A stretch of DNA of 64,000 nt from Cognaticolwellia mytili (GCF_002104475.1 NZ_NBOF01000004.1:186001-250000), one strand, 5' to 3'. Positions 1 to 9,981 are shown, counted from the first letter of the stretch. The notes: a model not told the origin generated them from the letters alone. Numbers and translations: made by a program.

Positions 1-2049
1 TGAGATCCAATTACGCATAAATAGTTCAAAGGCGTGGTCATTCTTGTTAATTGGAAAAGCCATATACAATGGCGCTAATTCAGGTTTTGGCACCACAACG
101 GTATAGTCAGGGTTAAGTAGTGTCCATGCTGAAGATGCTGCTGCGCCAAAAACCATGGCATCAATATGCGCGTATTCTGGTTTAAAAAATAGTCGAGGTG
201 TTGATATCTCCCACGCTTTACCTTTAGTAAAATTACGTGCTACAGCCTTTTGATAAAAAAATGTTTCTGGAATACCTAAGGTGAGATCTTCTCGCTGCAA
301 TATTTTTTCCCACTCAGTAAATTCTGCGCGCCTTTGATCTTTAACCACAATAGCAATGTTTTGTGAGCTATAAGGCATGGTAAGCGTGAATTGCGCCATG
401 TTATCAGGAATAACGGGCACGCCTGAAGTAATATCTAAATACCCTGATTCTAGTAATGGCTTTGCCTGATGATGGAATATTTTGACAAATTCGATATCAA
501 CATTTAAATCGATAGCAAGCTGATTCATAATTTCAATATCAAAGCCGACAAGTTTGCCGTTATGATTATGGAATGAATAGGGTAGGTCGTCACGAAAGTA
601 GCCAACACGTATAAAACCACGCTGTTTAATACGAGTTAATACGCCAACAAAAGGTTGTGCAGTATTACTGTTAGCTTCTGGTTCATTGAGGTAGCGACTT
701 TCAACGTTTTCCATTAAAAAATCTCGTTCAATAAACTTACTATAGCCTTGGTATTGATAGCTAATAGCGCTAAATGCGAATTTTAAACTGATAAAAGCAA
801 CAATTGAAAGTAGCGGAATAACGGCAAGGTTACGCACTAAAGCAACTTTTTTAATTCGAAAGGCTTTCGCCATACTCGTGGCAATAAGTAAAGGTAAACA
901 ACTGGCAAAAGTGACTGATAATAAAGCAGACAATCGGCCAACGGCTAGGTTTTCCGAGACAATGAAAAAATCGAACATTGAATTGGAAACATTAAATAAC
1001 TCTAACAAGTTATGCATGGCTAATGTACTGGTACCGAATAGCTGAGGAACGCCAATAATTACCAACTTGATGTAATCTTCTAAGCCAATATAGGCTCCCG
1101 AAAACCAAGCAGAAAACAAGACAAACAGTAACGATAATAGTTTGCCACCAACAGGCAGACTAAAGGTAATTGGTACGACAACTTCAGATACCTTATCAGC
1201 ATCGTTGCTATGCGGATATTGCTCGGTGATTAGCTGCTTTGTTTTCTTAACAATGATAGGAATAACCACAAAAAAACTACCAGTAGCAAAGGCGGTTACC
1301 ATGGCTTCACGTGATGCTTTTAAAATAGCTCGGTAACTAAATGGAGTAATGGTGGCTAATAGGGCGGGAAACACCACGAAAGACAGTAAAATGACGAGCA
1401 CCATAGCACTGGCAACATAAATCATTAAACCATCAAGCTGAGAGGCATCAAGCGTTGATGCTGCGCGCCAACCAATACAAAAAACACCAATCGGCGCAAA
1501 ACGCATTACCAAGTTACTGATGTTACTAACAGATTGTTGCAAGCTGCCAAGTACGGTTAAAACCTGACGCTTATTTTTTAATGGCATTAATCCGATACCA
1601 ATAAAAACACTAAATAAAACGACAGACGGTATAACGGCATTTGCAAAAGCATTAAATGGATTTGACGGAATAAATAATTCGATTAAGTTAAATTCTTGGC
1701 TTACTTTAATGGTGCTAGCACTATAAAACTCGGCGCTTTGCCAATAAGGAAATGATAACGGTGCTAAAAGTATAAAACATAGCATTAAGGCAATAAGTAT
1801 TAATAACCAGAGTAAGCTACTTTTTAAAGCGCTTTTGGCTTTATGTGCCGACAAACTGCCAATACCAACCATTAGTGATAATGAAATATAAGGCAGTGCC
1901 GTCATTTGTAATAACATGATAAAGGCATTCGCTAAATGATCAACCGTTGAAAATAGCGAGGTTCCCACACCGCCAATAATTAGACCGAGTGCCATCGCGA
2001 CAATCATACGAACAGATAATGGTATTTGGTTAAATTTGAATTTGCTCAT
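1..2049 (-). CDS. dicarboxylate symporter fused to periplasmic solute-binding domain (partial)
   Basis: This gene runs off the left edge: 683 codons are open without a stop from the ATG at 2049. The first ~430 residues are a hydrophobic sodium:dicarboxylate symporter (DAACS/DctA-GltP type) with segments such as MTALPYISLSLMVG, the hallmark stretch FATGSFFVV and then VPITFSLPVGG. From about residue 460 the protein changes to a soluble bacterial solute-binding domain (SBP_bac_3 type): RGFIRVGYFRDDLPYSF, then GKLVGFDIEIMNQLA and LDITSGVPV. A membrane segment near residues 415-435 links the halves, so the binding domain should be periplasmic. Likely role: uptake of an acidic substrate (dicarboxylate or amino acid), with capture and transport on one chain. 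The true C-terminus is outside the window and the substrate cannot be told from sequence. Confidence 0.85.
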   Translation of the reverse strand, partial: MSKFKFNQIPLSVRMIVAMALGLIIGGVGTSLFSTVDHLANAFIMLLQMTALPYISLSLMVGIGSLSAHKAKSALKSSLLWLLILIALMLCFILLAPLSFPYWQSAEFYSASTIKVSQEFNLIELFIPSNPFNAFANAVIPSVVLFSVFIGIGLMPLKNKRQVLTVLGSLQQSVSNISNLVMRFAPIGVFCIGWRAASTLDASQLDGLMIYVASAMVLVILLSFVVFPALLATITPFSYRAILKASREAMVTAFATGSFFVVIPIIVKKTKQLITEQYPHSNDADKVSEVVVPITFSLPVGGKLLSLLFVLFSAWFSGAYIGLEDYIKLVIIGVPQLFGTSTLAMHNLLELFNVSNSMFDFFIVSENLAVGRLSALLSVTFASCLPLLIATSMAKAFRIKKVALVRNLAVIPLLSIVAFISLKFAFSAISYQYQGYSKFIERDFLMENVESRYLNEPEANSNTAQPFVGVLTRIKQRGFIRVGYFRDDLPYSFHNHNGKLVGFDIEIMNQLAIDLNVDIEFVKIFHHQAKPLLESGYLDITSGVPVIPDNMAQFTLTMPYSSQNIAIVVKDQRRAEFTEWEKILQREDLTLGIPETFFYQKAVARNFTKGKAWEISTPRLFFKPEYAHIDAMVFGAAASSAWTLLNPDYTVVVPKPELAPLYMAFPINKNDHAFELFMRNWIS

Positions 2050-2450
2050 AGTTGGCTAAGGCTATGTCTTATTTGAGTTATTATTCGTAGATTATAGTAA
2101 AGCTAAGGGAATAAATATACTTAAGCCATGCCTAATGAGTACTTTGGTATTCAAAGGCTATCAACGACCGTGTGATCATGAAAGAGCTTACATAAATTAG
2201 TTAATATGTGTTCCCATCAAAAATATTCCATTCAAATATTAAGTTAAGGTTTTTGCAAATGACTGAAAAATTTCATAGTCTAAAGCAACGATTCAGTAAT
2301 GAATGCTATTACATCAAATTGGATTTATTGGTTAAACTCTATTCAGATAAAATATATCGTTGTTTTAAAAGAAAAACATATGTTATTTCGCTGAGCTGTG
2401 GCATAACTAAATATAGTAAAATACTCCTACGATTAAAAAGGATTTACGTT
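2050..2450. other. intergenic region before the broken NYN gene
   Basis: No gene is convincing here. A long open frame covers 2208-2450, but its residues look random and only the part after 2451 resembles a protein. A ribosome-binding sequence (AAAAGGA, about 2436-2442) precedes the GTG at 2451. The region should contain the promoter of the symporter (minus strand) and that of the decayed gene (plus strand); no confident -35/-10 pair was picked. Confidence 0.4.
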
Positions 2451-2623
2451 GTGAGAGATAAGGAAAAAATCGCATTATTTATTGATGCCGATAATGCGCC
2501 AGCCGCCAAAATAGACATCTTCATGGTACTACTGGTCACGAAGATGTGTTCACTGATTACTGCGAGCATCAACAACTGAAACGACGACAAAACTTGAGTC
2601 ATTGCAATAAACTCTTTGTATAA
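2451..2623 (+). pseudogene. NYN/LabA-like ribonuclease remnant, truncated
   Basis: A GTG start with a good ribosome-binding site opens a frame reading VRDKEKIALFIDADNAPAAK. This matches the opening of NYN (PIN-like, formerly DUF88/LabA-like) proteins, whose first metal-binding acidic residues lie in the FIDADN strand. The similarity stops near 2515. The next codons in the same frame are unrelated. A second frame from 2516 to a TAA at 2621 reads HLHGTTGHEDVFTDYCEHQQ and looks like the tail of some other protein. The gene has therefore lost nearly all its body, probably by an internal deletion joining its 5' end to another coding end. The 5' identification is fairly sure; the 3' part is unidentified. 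Confidence 0.55.
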
Positions 2624-2862
2624 ACAGTTTACTCATCAAAAAGCATCAAAACTTTTAATTAGGCTTATCCTGATGACTATTGCTTATAAATAGCTAATCT
2701 CGGTTAATCAGAGTAAAAAAGGCTACTTTAGCTTATGGTATATGACTAAATACCCACCTTACTTATGATTTCTGATGGGTTATCTAAATACTGATTGTTG
2801 TGCTGTTGAGATAATTTAGAGTGAGTGATTATAAATTTTTTTCATTTTTATTCCTTATAAGA

Positions 2863-3555
2863 TTATTCTTTTGATGCAGCAATACTGTTAGTACTTTTAT
2901 AGGTTTGGCTGTATAAAACTCGCAATATCCAATAGAGCATCGATAACAGCACGATAACGACAGGAAGAGCGAGATATTCAATTTTCCTTACAGGTTCTGG
3001 AATTAGCTTGGCTTGACCAAGAAAAAAAGCAGCTGTTGCCATAAACATGGGAAAACACATACGCCAAAGGTGACGAATGATTCGATGTTGCTCTCTAATA
3101 CCTTGGTTAAATATCATTTTTAGATCTAGTAACGCTGCAACAGTTGCTACAGCTGCAAAAAAGTAAAAGACTTGAGGCCCAAAACCATTTATTTTTCCTT
3201 CAGGGCTTTGCGACGCTTCTGTACCAAAATTAACTAACATTCCTGCGATTGTTATCGCAACAAAGAAAGCGAACCACTCGAATTTACCAATAGTTCCTGC
3301 TTTACGCCTAACTGCCATCCATGCGGTAGAGACGAAGTAGCACAGAAATATACCATTTACAAAAGAAAGCATGATAGAACGTGATAAAGCTATATAAATA
3401 CCTGTAAGGCCGAGAAATAAAATTGCTAATACAAAAATATTACCTACTGTACGATGAGATTTTGTACCCTTACATGATGACAATGCCGCAAAGCCAGACA
3501 AAATAGCAATTGATCCTGCAATAGTATGAATAATTATTAATAGATATATGGCCAT
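2863..3555 (-). CDS. DUF2306-like multi-pass membrane protein
   Basis: A 230-residue, very hydrophobic protein with about six or seven membrane segments. The first helix carries a conserved-looking histidine (IHTIAGSIAILSG), followed by the polar loop GTKSHRTVGNIFV. Later there are the loops QHRIIRHLWRMC and PEPVRKIEY. This arrangement, with histidines near membrane edges and an HR-x-x-G loop after helix 1, resembles the DUF2306 family, whose function is unknown. The ATG at 3555 is preceded by GGATAAGGC on its strand. It has no close neighbours in an operon: a decayed gene lies downstream and a gene-poor region upstream. The family call is from pattern memory only. Confidence 0.55.
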   Translation of the reverse strand: MAIYLLIIIHTIAGSIAILSGFAALSSCKGTKSHRTVGNIFVLAILFLGLTGIYIALSRSIMLSFVNGIFLCYFVSTAWMAVRRKAGTIGKFEWFAFFVAITIAGMLVNFGTEASQSPEGKINGFGPQVFYFFAAVATVAALLDLKMIFNQGIREQHRIIRHLWRMCFPMFMATAAFFLGQAKLIPEPVRKIEYLALPVVIVLLSMLYWILRVLYSQTYKSTNSIAASKE

Positions 3556-4202
3556 GCCTTATCCTCCAAAAAAATTTTAAATTAATCCTAATTATTTAAT
3601 GAAATATTGGCTTCATTTTTGATAGGAAATATTGTGAGTACGTGTACCCATAATTCCTTTGAATACATGCACCAACAGCCACACGATAAATAAACTCTTT
3701 ATTTGAATTTTAAATATTTAATTCATGCGCTTTAGAGTGCAGAGCAGATATAATGCCAATCTTGTAACATCTTGATTTTAATTGGTAAAGTTGTGGTGAG
3801 GCAGTTGTAATAGACCTGTATCCCAAAAATGGGAAGAAGAAAGAGGTAAAATCCTAAAAATGGGACTAAGAGAGGTGCTTGATATGATCATTCGTCGACA
3901 AATAGTTGAGTTGGCTCAATTACGTAGGAGCCGAACGAGATATATTAGTTAAAGATAACTATGATTTATTTACCTCGTTATAATCTAATAGTATTGATAT
4001 GGGATCTCAGTTTTAAACAGAAAATTGAGTATATGCACCACTGAATTATAGTTTTTAACACGCTTTGAGGCGTTAGTGTCATAGAGTTGATCTCTCTAAT
4101 AATTAGGTCGGCTTTGTGGTAACACTGAACATAAGAGATCAATCTCAGCTATTGACTCGATTCTCATTATTTATGATATCTCAACATAACTACTCAAAAA
4201 AC

Positions 4203-4313
4203 ATGTAGGTACTTAATTTTTGTCTGTAACATAATAATTGATCGTAATTCGACGTGCATGTTCTTACATGGATGTAGGTACTTAATTTTTGTCTGGAACA
4301 TAAAAATTGACCG
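4203..4313. repeat. direct pair of 42-bp repeats
   Basis: Two copies (4203-4244 and 4272-4313) of a unit beginning ATGTAGGTACTTAATTTTTG and continuing TCTG[T/G]AACATAA differ at three positions. The second copy sits beside a small hairpin (TACAT-GG-ATGTA). A diverged third copy lies at 42956-42993 beside another hairpin. The unit has no coding sense and looks like a dispersed, possibly REP-type, element. Confidence 0.6.
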
Positions 4314-4326
4314 CACATCCTGTACA

Positions 4327-4375
4327 TAAAAAGGCAAACCGATATTACGTTTAATCTACGTAAAAGGTTTGCCTT
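4327..4375 (-). terminator. rho-independent terminator of metG
   Basis: A 10-bp perfect inverted repeat AAGGCAAACC/GGTTTGCCTT flanks a 25-base loop, and on the minus strand the stem is followed by a run of T. It lies about 40 bases past the metG stop. Confidence 0.7.
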
Positions 4376-4416
4376 AATAATTTTCTTTTCGCTGTTTAGG
4401 TGTAACGCTTTAGTTA

Positions 4417-6537
4417 TTACTTAACACGCATACCCGCTTTAGCACCGTCATCTGGATTTAATATCCATAAGTCTTTATCACCAGGACCTGCGGCTAATAC
4501 CATGCCCTCAGACATGCCAAAACGCATTTTACGTGGCGCTAAGTTAGCCACCATGACTGTGTGTTTACCGATTAAGTCTTCTGGGTTATAAGCTGATTTA
4601 ATGCCGGCGAAAACTTGACGAGTTTCTGTGCCTTCTTCATTAAGAGCTAAAGTCAGCTGTATTAATTTATCAGCCTTTTCAACATGTTCAGCATTAATGA
4701 TTTTAACGATGCGTAAATCAATTTTGGCGAAATCATCAAATTGAATTTCTTCAGAAATTGGGTCTGCAGCTAATGGATCAGCAAGCGCAGCTGAATTATC
4801 AACTACCTTAGCAGCCTTCTTTTTCTTAGCTGGTTTCTTTTCTTCTTCTGTTGCAGCACCCGCTAAACTGTCTTTTGAAGCATCAGTCATCGCATTAACT
4901 TTATCCATATCAACACGTTGAAGCATCGCTTTAAATTTATTGATTTTATGATCAGTTAATAAGGTTTTGTGTCCTTCCCAAATAAGTTCGTCATTCAAGA
5001 AAGCCGCTGTGCTATCGGCAAGTACCGGTAGTACAGGTTTCAAATAAATCATCAGCGTGCGGAACATGTTGATACCTAATGAACAAATGTCTTGCACTTC
5101 TTGCTGCTTGGTTTCGTCTTTAACAAGCTGCCATGGTTCCTTAATCGCGATGTATTCATTTACTTTATCAGCAAGCGCCATTATTTCGCGCATACCGCGG
5201 CCAAAATCACGTGCTTCATAATGGGCTGCAATACTATCACCTGCAGCCATGACTTCATCCGCTAATGCTTGGTTATCAATGTTAGTTGATAACATGCCGT
5301 CAAAGCGTTTAGTGATAAAGCTTGCGCAACGAGAAGCGATATTAACCACTTTACCGACTAAGTCAGAGTTAACACGTTGAACGAAGTCTTCAAGGTTTAA
5401 ATCTAAATCATCAATTTTGTGAGTTAACTTAGTTGCATAATAATAACGTAAATATTCTGGGTTTAAATGTGCTAAATAGGTGCTCGCTTTAACAAACGTG
5501 CCTTTAGATTTAGACATTTTTTCACCGTTTACGGTCACAAAACCATGAGCGAAAACAGCCGTAGGTTTACGGAAATCAGCGCCTTCTAACATCGCAGGCC
5601 AAAACAGGCTGTGAAAATTAATAATGTCTTTACCAATAAAGTGATATAGCTCAGCGTCTGAATCTTTATTCCAGAAGCTGTCAAAGTCGATACTTGAGTC
5701 TCTATCACATAGATTTTTAAAGCTGCCCATATAACCAATAGGCGCATCTAACCATACATAGAAAAATTTACCTGGCGCATTCGGTATTTCAAAGCCAAAG
5801 TAAGGAGCGTCGCGGCTAATATCCCATTGCTTTAAACCTTGCTCGAACCATTCGCTAAGTTTATTCGCTACTTCTTCTTGCAAAGTGCCACTGCGTATCC
5901 AGTCGGCTAACATGTTTTCAAAAGCAGGTAAGTCAAAGAAGTAGTGTTCAGAATCTTTTAATACTGGTGTAGCACCTGAAATTGCTGAGCGTGGGTTAAG
6001 CACTTCTGTTGGTGAATAAGTTGCACCACAGTTGTCACAGCTATCGCCATTCTCATCTTCACTTTTACACTTCGGACAAGTACCTTTTACAAAGCGGTCA
6101 GCTAAGAACATGCCTTTTTCTGGGTCATATAATTGTGAAATAGTGCGGGTTTTAATATGGCCTTTGGCATGCAAAGCATTGTAAATTTTTTCAGAGTACT
6201 CTTTGTTCTCATCGCTATGCGTTGTGTGGTAATTATCAAAGCTAATGTGAAAGTCAGCAAATTCTTTAATACGTTCTTCACGCACACCTGTGATCATTTC
6301 TTCTGGTGTTATGCCAAGCTCTTGCGCTTTAAGCATGATTGGCGTGCCATGAGCATCATCGGCACAAACAAAGTAAGTTTCATGACCACGCATACGTTGG
6401 AAACGAACCCAAATATCAGTTTGAATATGTTCTAATAAGTGGCCAAGGTGAATTGAACCATTCGCATAAGGAAGGGCACAAGTAACTAAAATTTTACGTT
6501 TATCTGCAGATGGTACAGATGACTTTGATAAAGACAT
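4417..6537 (-). CDS. metG: methionyl-tRNA synthetase
   Basis: MetG charges tRNA-Met and initiator tRNA with methionine in the cytoplasm. The 706-residue protein has every expected part: the HIGH-type motif HLGH at residues 30-33, a zinc-knuckle region with paired cysteines (CPKC and CDNC, about 155-175), KMSKSKG near 345, and the anticodon-binding helical domain. A lysine/alanine-rich linker follows, then a C-terminal EMAP/Trbp111-type tRNA-binding domain from about 600 ([14 protein letters not shown]). This is the long dimeric form usual in gammaproteobacteria. It is divergent from mrp, with 118 bases between the starts, the classic gammaproteobacterial arrangement. A terminator follows the gene. 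Confidence 0.98.
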   Translation of the reverse strand: MSLSKSSVPSADKRKILVTCALPYANGSIHLGHLLEHIQTDIWVRFQRMRGHETYFVCADDAHGTPIMLKAQELGITPEEMITGVREERIKEFADFHISFDNYHTTHSDENKEYSEKIYNALHAKGHIKTRTISQLYDPEKGMFLADRFVKGTCPKCKSEDENGDSCDNCGATYSPTEVLNPRSAISGATPVLKDSEHYFFDLPAFENMLADWIRSGTLQEEVANKLSEWFEQGLKQWDISRDAPYFGFEIPNAPGKFFYVWLDAPIGYMGSFKNLCDRDSSIDFDSFWNKDSDAELYHFIGKDIINFHSLFWPAMLEGADFRKPTAVFAHGFVTVNGEKMSKSKGTFVKASTYLAHLNPEYLRYYYATKLTHKIDDLDLNLEDFVQRVNSDLVGKVVNIASRCASFITKRFDGMLSTNIDNQALADEVMAAGDSIAAHYEARDFGRGMREIMALADKVNEYIAIKEPWQLVKDETKQQEVQDICSLGINMFRTLMIYLKPVLPVLADSTAAFLNDELIWEGHKTLLTDHKINKFKAMLQRVDMDKVNAMTDASKDSLAGAATEEEKKPAKKKKAAKVVDNSAALADPLAADPISEEIQFDDFAKIDLRIVKIINAEHVEKADKLIQLTLALNEEGTETRQVFAGIKSAYNPEDLIGKHTVMVANLAPRKMRFGMSEGMVLAAGPGDKDLWILNPDDGAKAGMRVK

Positions 6538-6655
6538 ATAAAGTTTACATATTATTGGTGGTAATTATGCAGCGAATGGTACAGAATTTGTCGTAACTTT
6601 TCATTAAGAATTATCGCCTTTATGTGATAAAGGTTAGATAAAATGCGTTTTAAAA

Positions 6656-7762
6656 ATGTTATCAAATCTTTTCTCCAAAAATAAAGCTGCCAAGCATGAG
6701 CTTGAAGCTGAAATTCAGCAAAAAATTAACCACTTTCTTGATGCATATCGCTCGGCTACTTTCCCATTAGGTTTTCTCAATGTCTGCGAATCACTTAGCA
6801 TGGCGATGATTAAAAAAGACTTAGTTATTGAAGCCTTATTACCTTTCCCTTGTGATGGCGAGTTAAATGATATTGCAGAACAATTAACTGAGTTAGTGCA
6901 ACTACCCGTTTATTTTGAGGTTAATTATCAAGTTCAGCCCGTGAGACAACATGCGATAAAAGGTATTAAGAATATTATTGCGGTTTCATCAGGTAAGGGC
7001 GGTGTGGGTAAATCGACTACTGCTGTAAACTTAGCTTATGGTTTAATTGCTGAAGGTTGCAGTGTTGGTATTTTAGATGCCGATATTTATGGTCCATCAA
7101 TTCCAACCATGCTGGGATTGAAAGGCGAAAAGCCAACATCAAGTGACGGTAAGTTAATTACGCCACTTGAAGCGGATGGCTTATGTGCAATGTCGATTGG
7201 CTTTCTTGTTGATGATGCTAACGCTACAGTTTGGCGAGGACCCATGGCAAGCAGAGCGTTCTCGCAGTTATTGAACGAAACGGACTGGCCTGAATTAGAT
7301 TATTTGATTGTTGATATGCCACCAGGTACAGGCGACATTCAATTAACGCTGGCACAACAAGTACCTGTTGCAGGTGCTTTGGTTATTACCACACCGCAAG
7401 ATATTGCTTTAGTTGATGCCGTGAAGGGTATGGCGATGTTTGAGCAAGTGAAACTGCCGGTATTGGGCATTATTGAAAACATGAGTTATCACCAGTGTGA
7501 TAATTGTGGCCATCATTCACATTTATTTGGTGAAGGTGGCGGTGAACGTATTGCTAACAGCGCTAAAACACAGTTATTAGGGCAATTACCGTTAGATATT
7601 CGTATTCGAGAAGATGCTGACAATGGTAGCTGTTTAATAAATGAAAATAGCACTGGTGAATTGGCGCAGCTCTATCGTAAAATAGCGCGAAATGTTGCCG
7701 CACAATTATATTATCAATTGGATATGCGCAGCCCCACAACGCCGAGTATTGTTGAAAGCTAG
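6656..7762 (+). CDS. apbC: Mrp/ApbC family iron-sulfur carrier ATPase
   Basis: A 368-residue cytoplasmic P-loop protein that binds and transfers [4Fe-4S] clusters to apo-proteins. The N-terminal ~90 residues form a short DUF59/MIP18-like domain. This is followed by the deviant Walker A SSGKGGVGKSTTAVNLA (about residues 111-127), the Walker B region DYLIVDMPPGTGD, and the paired cysteines CDNCGHH that hold the bridging cluster in the dimer. Length and order match Mrp of other gammaproteobacteria. It is divergent from metG and followed by dcd on the same strand, with a weak terminator-like hairpin between. Confidence 0.95.
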   Translation: MLSNLFSKNKAAKHELEAEIQQKINHFLDAYRSATFPLGFLNVCESLSMAMIKKDLVIEALLPFPCDGELNDIAEQLTELVQLPVYFEVNYQVQPVRQHAIKGIKNIIAVSSGKGGVGKSTTAVNLAYGLIAEGCSVGILDADIYGPSIPTMLGLKGEKPTSSDGKLITPLEADGLCAMSIGFLVDDANATVWRGPMASRAFSQLLNETDWPELDYLIVDMPPGTGDIQLTLAQQVPVAGALVITTPQDIALVDAVKGMAMFEQVKLPVLGIIENMSYHQCDNCGHHSHLFGEGGGERIANSAKTQLLGQLPLDIRIREDADNGSCLINENSTGELAQLYRKIARNVAAQLYYQLDMRSPTTPSIVES

Positions 7763-7847
7763 CATTGAAAGTTAACGTTGACAATAGCGTTTAAAGCTAA
7801 GTCTTTTATTATACATACTTAATGAAAGTGTAGAAATTTACTATTTT

Positions 7848-7870
7848 AAGCAGGCGTTTGGCCTGTTTTG
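7848..7870 (+). terminator. weak terminator-like hairpin after mrp
   Basis: CAGGC-GTTTG-GCCTG (stem 7851-7855 and 7861-7865) is extended by A-T pairs and followed by TTTTG. It ends about 28 bases before the dcd start, so partial read-through into dcd is likely. Confidence 0.4.
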
Positions 7871-7897
7871 TTAAACCTCAGCCTAAGAAGAATAATC

Positions 7898-8491
7898 ATG
7901 AGATTGTGCGACAAAGATATAGAAGAAAGTATTAGCAAAGGCGAGATTAAAATCTCGCCAACACCTGACAGCAGTATGATTTCAGGCGTTAGTGTTGATA
8001 TTCGTTTAGGTAATGAATTCAGAGTATTTCAAGATCACACCGCGCCATATATTGATTTAAGTGGCCCGAAAGATGAAATGCAAAAAGCAATGAATTCAGT
8101 GATGAGTGATGAAATTTTTATTCCTGATGGTGAAGCGTTTTTCCTTCATCCTGGAGAGCTAGCATTAGCCGTGACTTATGAGTCAGTGACTTTGCCAGAT
8201 AATATTGTTGGCTGGTTAGACGGTCGTTCATCATTGGCGCGTTTAGGCTTAATGGTACATGTTACTGCACATAGAATTGATCCCGGTTGGTCAGGGCAAA
8301 TTGTTTTAGAGTTTTATAACAGTGGTAAATTACCGCTAGCATTGCGCCCTAAAATGAAAATAGCGGCATTGAACTTTGAAACTATGTCATCAAGTGCCTT
8401 AAGACCTTATAACAAACGTGATGATGCTAAGTATAAAGATCAAGTTGGCGCTGTTGCTAGCCGTATTAGTCAAGATGAAAGTCAGAAGTAA
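7898..8491 (+). CDS. dcd: dCTP deaminase
   Basis: Dcd converts dCTP to dUTP plus ammonia, the main route to dTMP precursors in enterobacteria-like gammaproteobacteria. The start is the ATG at 7898 ([10 protein letters not shown]), as in homologues; an upstream TTG at 7868 would add eleven residues with no counterpart. The resulting 197 residues agree with the usual ~193. Diagnostic segments are [35 protein letters not shown] (nucleotide and catalytic Glu/Arg/Ser region) and LEFYNSG. It follows mrp on the same strand and ends at a strong bidirectional terminator shared with yvcK. Confidence 0.97.
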   Translation: MRLCDKDIEESISKGEIKISPTPDSSMISGVSVDIRLGNEFRVFQDHTAPYIDLSGPKDEMQKAMNSVMSDEIFIPDGEAFFLHPGELALAVTYESVTLPDNIVGWLDGRSSLARLGLMVHVTAHRIDPGWSGQIVLEFYNSGKLPLALRPKMKIAALNFETMSSSALRPYNKRDDAKYKDQVGAVASRISQDESQK

Positions 8492-8513
8492 AAACGCGTA
8501 GTTTGCGTTAGAA

Positions 8514-8550
8514 ACAAAAAACCAACGAGTTCTCGTTGGTTTTTTGTTTT
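8514..8550. terminator. bidirectional terminator between dcd and yvcK
   Basis: A 9-bp perfect stem ACCAACGAG/CTCGTTGGT (8521-8540) has A-runs on its left and T-runs on its right, so it can terminate both convergent genes. Confidence 0.85.
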
Positions 8551-8574
8551 ATTTTTTATTAAACAACTTAGTTT

Positions 8575-9498
8575 TTAACTCACCGCGCTGACTTGTATTG
8601 GCTTTATTTCATTTTTTGCTTTTGAAATGCAAGCGTTGAGCGCAGAAATTAACTTATCACGACTATGGTAATGACTAACCGTATCACTGCTTAATTCATG
8701 ATGACAGACGCTTATACGCTTTGATACCACTGCTTTATCATGGCATATCGCGCTATCAATAGGTAAACAGCCTATATTTTCTTCAATCCATGCTAATTTT
8801 TCATCTAAAGTTAAATCTGCAGCAGGGCTATTTTCGGCAACAATATTATCAATAAAAACTCGATGAGCAGAGGTTTGTTTTAAGGCATTACTAATATCAC
8901 GTACCAGTAGTGGCGGTATAATGCTGGTTAAAAAGCTTCCTGGACCTAAAATAACTAAATCAGCATTTAGTATTGCATCAATACAGCTTGGTAAAGTTTT
9001 CACTAATGGGGCTAACATTAAGTTTTTCGGCATTACAGGCATTTCATCAACGGATAACTCGCCGACACGGCAGCGTCCTTCAGGATAAAAAGCCATCAGA
9101 TCTGTTGGGGTTTCAGACATTGGAAATACAGGGGTTTTAACGCCTAATAAACGTCGAACCAACTTTATGGACTCAAGCGGACGAGAATGTATTTGTCCCA
9201 AACCATATAGTATTAAATTACCCAGGTTATGACCGCCAAGTTCGTCTTCACCGTCAAAACGAAAATTGAACAGTTGGCTACCGACTGACTGATCATCAAC
9301 TAATTGAGTTAGGCAATTACGTAAATCGCCCCATGCAATGGAACTGTTGCGCTTTCTCAACCGACCCGTTGAACCTCCATTGTCAGTTGTAGTGACAATA
9401 CCAGTAAGTTGATTGCCTAAAAAGGAGAGGGTTGAAAGTACACGCCCTAGACCGTGTCCACCGCCGATGGCGACAACATTGAGCTCTTTTAGCTGCAT
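8575..9498 (-). CDS. yvcK: YvcK/YbhK family gluconeogenesis factor (CofD-like)
   Basis: A 307-residue protein of the CofD-like YvcK/YbhK family, nucleotide-sugar-binding proteins needed for growth on gluconeogenic carbon sources and linked to cell-wall precursor flow in Bacillus. Visible signatures: GGGHGLGRVLSTL at the N-terminus (nucleotide-binding loop), TTTDNGGSTGRLR, GDLRNCL, GGHNLGNLIL and the late DLVILGPGSFLTSI. Length is normal. It is convergent with dcd and lies alone between two terminators or promoter regions. Its exact biochemical activity in gammaproteobacteria (E. coli YbhK) is not settled, so the role is a family inference. Confidence 0.9.
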   Translation of the reverse strand: MQLKELNVVAIGGGHGLGRVLSTLSFLGNQLTGIVTTTDNGGSTGRLRKRNSSIAWGDLRNCLTQLVDDQSVGSQLFNFRFDGEDELGGHNLGNLILYGLGQIHSRPLESIKLVRRLLGVKTPVFPMSETPTDLMAFYPEGRCRVGELSVDEMPVMPKNLMLAPLVKTLPSCIDAILNADLVILGPGSFLTSIIPPLLVRDISNALKQTSAHRVFIDNIVAENSPAADLTLDEKLAWIEENIGCLPIDSAICHDKAVVSKRISVCHHELSSDTVSHYHSRDKLISALNACISKAKNEIKPIQVSAVS

Positions 9499-9905
9499 AT
9501 TACTATTATTTTTTTCAATTGAGCATTAACCATAACGCTAAGTATACGATAAATAAAGCGACAAACCACAGTTTCTAAGAGAATTGCTAGAGAAACAGAA
9601 CGTTTAGCGTGTATTATTCGATTAAAGAGATGAATTACCAATAAATTTTTATTTAATCACTACGCTTTTATCTAAAAGTAACTAATATAAATAGTTGATA
9701 AGACAAAATTTAGTCAACTTGTTCTATAAGTAATCACTTAGATAGATTCTTTTAAAAAAATGCATTATTTTTTTAAATAAGTGTTGACAGTATCATGGTC
9801 GCTGCTTAGAATGCGCCTCGCTTTCAAGGAGTAACTCAGTTACTTTCCTGGAGGAGAAATAGAATAGGTATTAGGCCACTTGTTTTATTTCGATGTGTTC
9901 TATGT
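9499..9905. other. AT-rich leader of the tRNA operon
   Basis: No gene is seen. The stretch before 9780 is very AT-rich and could act as an UP element for the strong promoter at 9784-9812. Downstream, 9827-9852 can fold as an imperfect hairpin (AGGAGTAAC... GTTACTTTCCT), probably part of the tRNA precursor removed by processing. Confidence 0.5.
9784..9812 (+). promoter_or_regulatory. sigma-70 promoter of the tRNA-Ala/Glu operon
   Basis: A perfect -35 TTGACA (9784-9789) and a TAGAAT -10 (9807-9812) are separated by exactly 17 bases. A GC-rich discriminator (GCGCC) follows, as in stable-RNA promoters under stringent control. Confidence 0.85.
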
Positions 9906-9981
9906 GGGGCTATAGCTCAGCTGGGAGAGCGCTTCGCTGGCAGCGAAGAGGTCTGCGGTTCGATCCCGCATAGCTCCACCA
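9906..9981 (+). tRNA. tRNA-Ala(GGC)
   Basis: A 76-base cloverleaf with encoded CCA. The acceptor stem GGGGCTA pairs with TAGCTCC, the anticodon arm CTTCGC-TGGCA-GCGAAG carries GGC, and the T-arm has GGTTCGATCC. First gene of the tRNA operon. Confidence 0.96.

Larger units (their letters stand above)
3556..4416. other. gene-poor region with short repeats
   Basis: About 860 bases carry no open frame that looks like a gene. They hold two near-identical palindromic 14-mers (3821-3834 and 3852-3865), a 9-bp inverted repeat TTGATCTCT/AGAGATCAA (4087-4095 with 4134-4142), a direct repeat of 42 bases (4203-4244 and 4272-4313) and the metG terminator (4327-4375). A 22-codon frame at 3884 (MIIRRQIVELAQLR...) has no recognisable relative. 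The composition suggests decayed mobile or repeat material. Confidence 0.5.

Noticed and set aside
3884-3952. 22-codon frame resembling the start of a transposase
   Set aside because: Too short, no downstream homology, no terminal repeats or target duplication.
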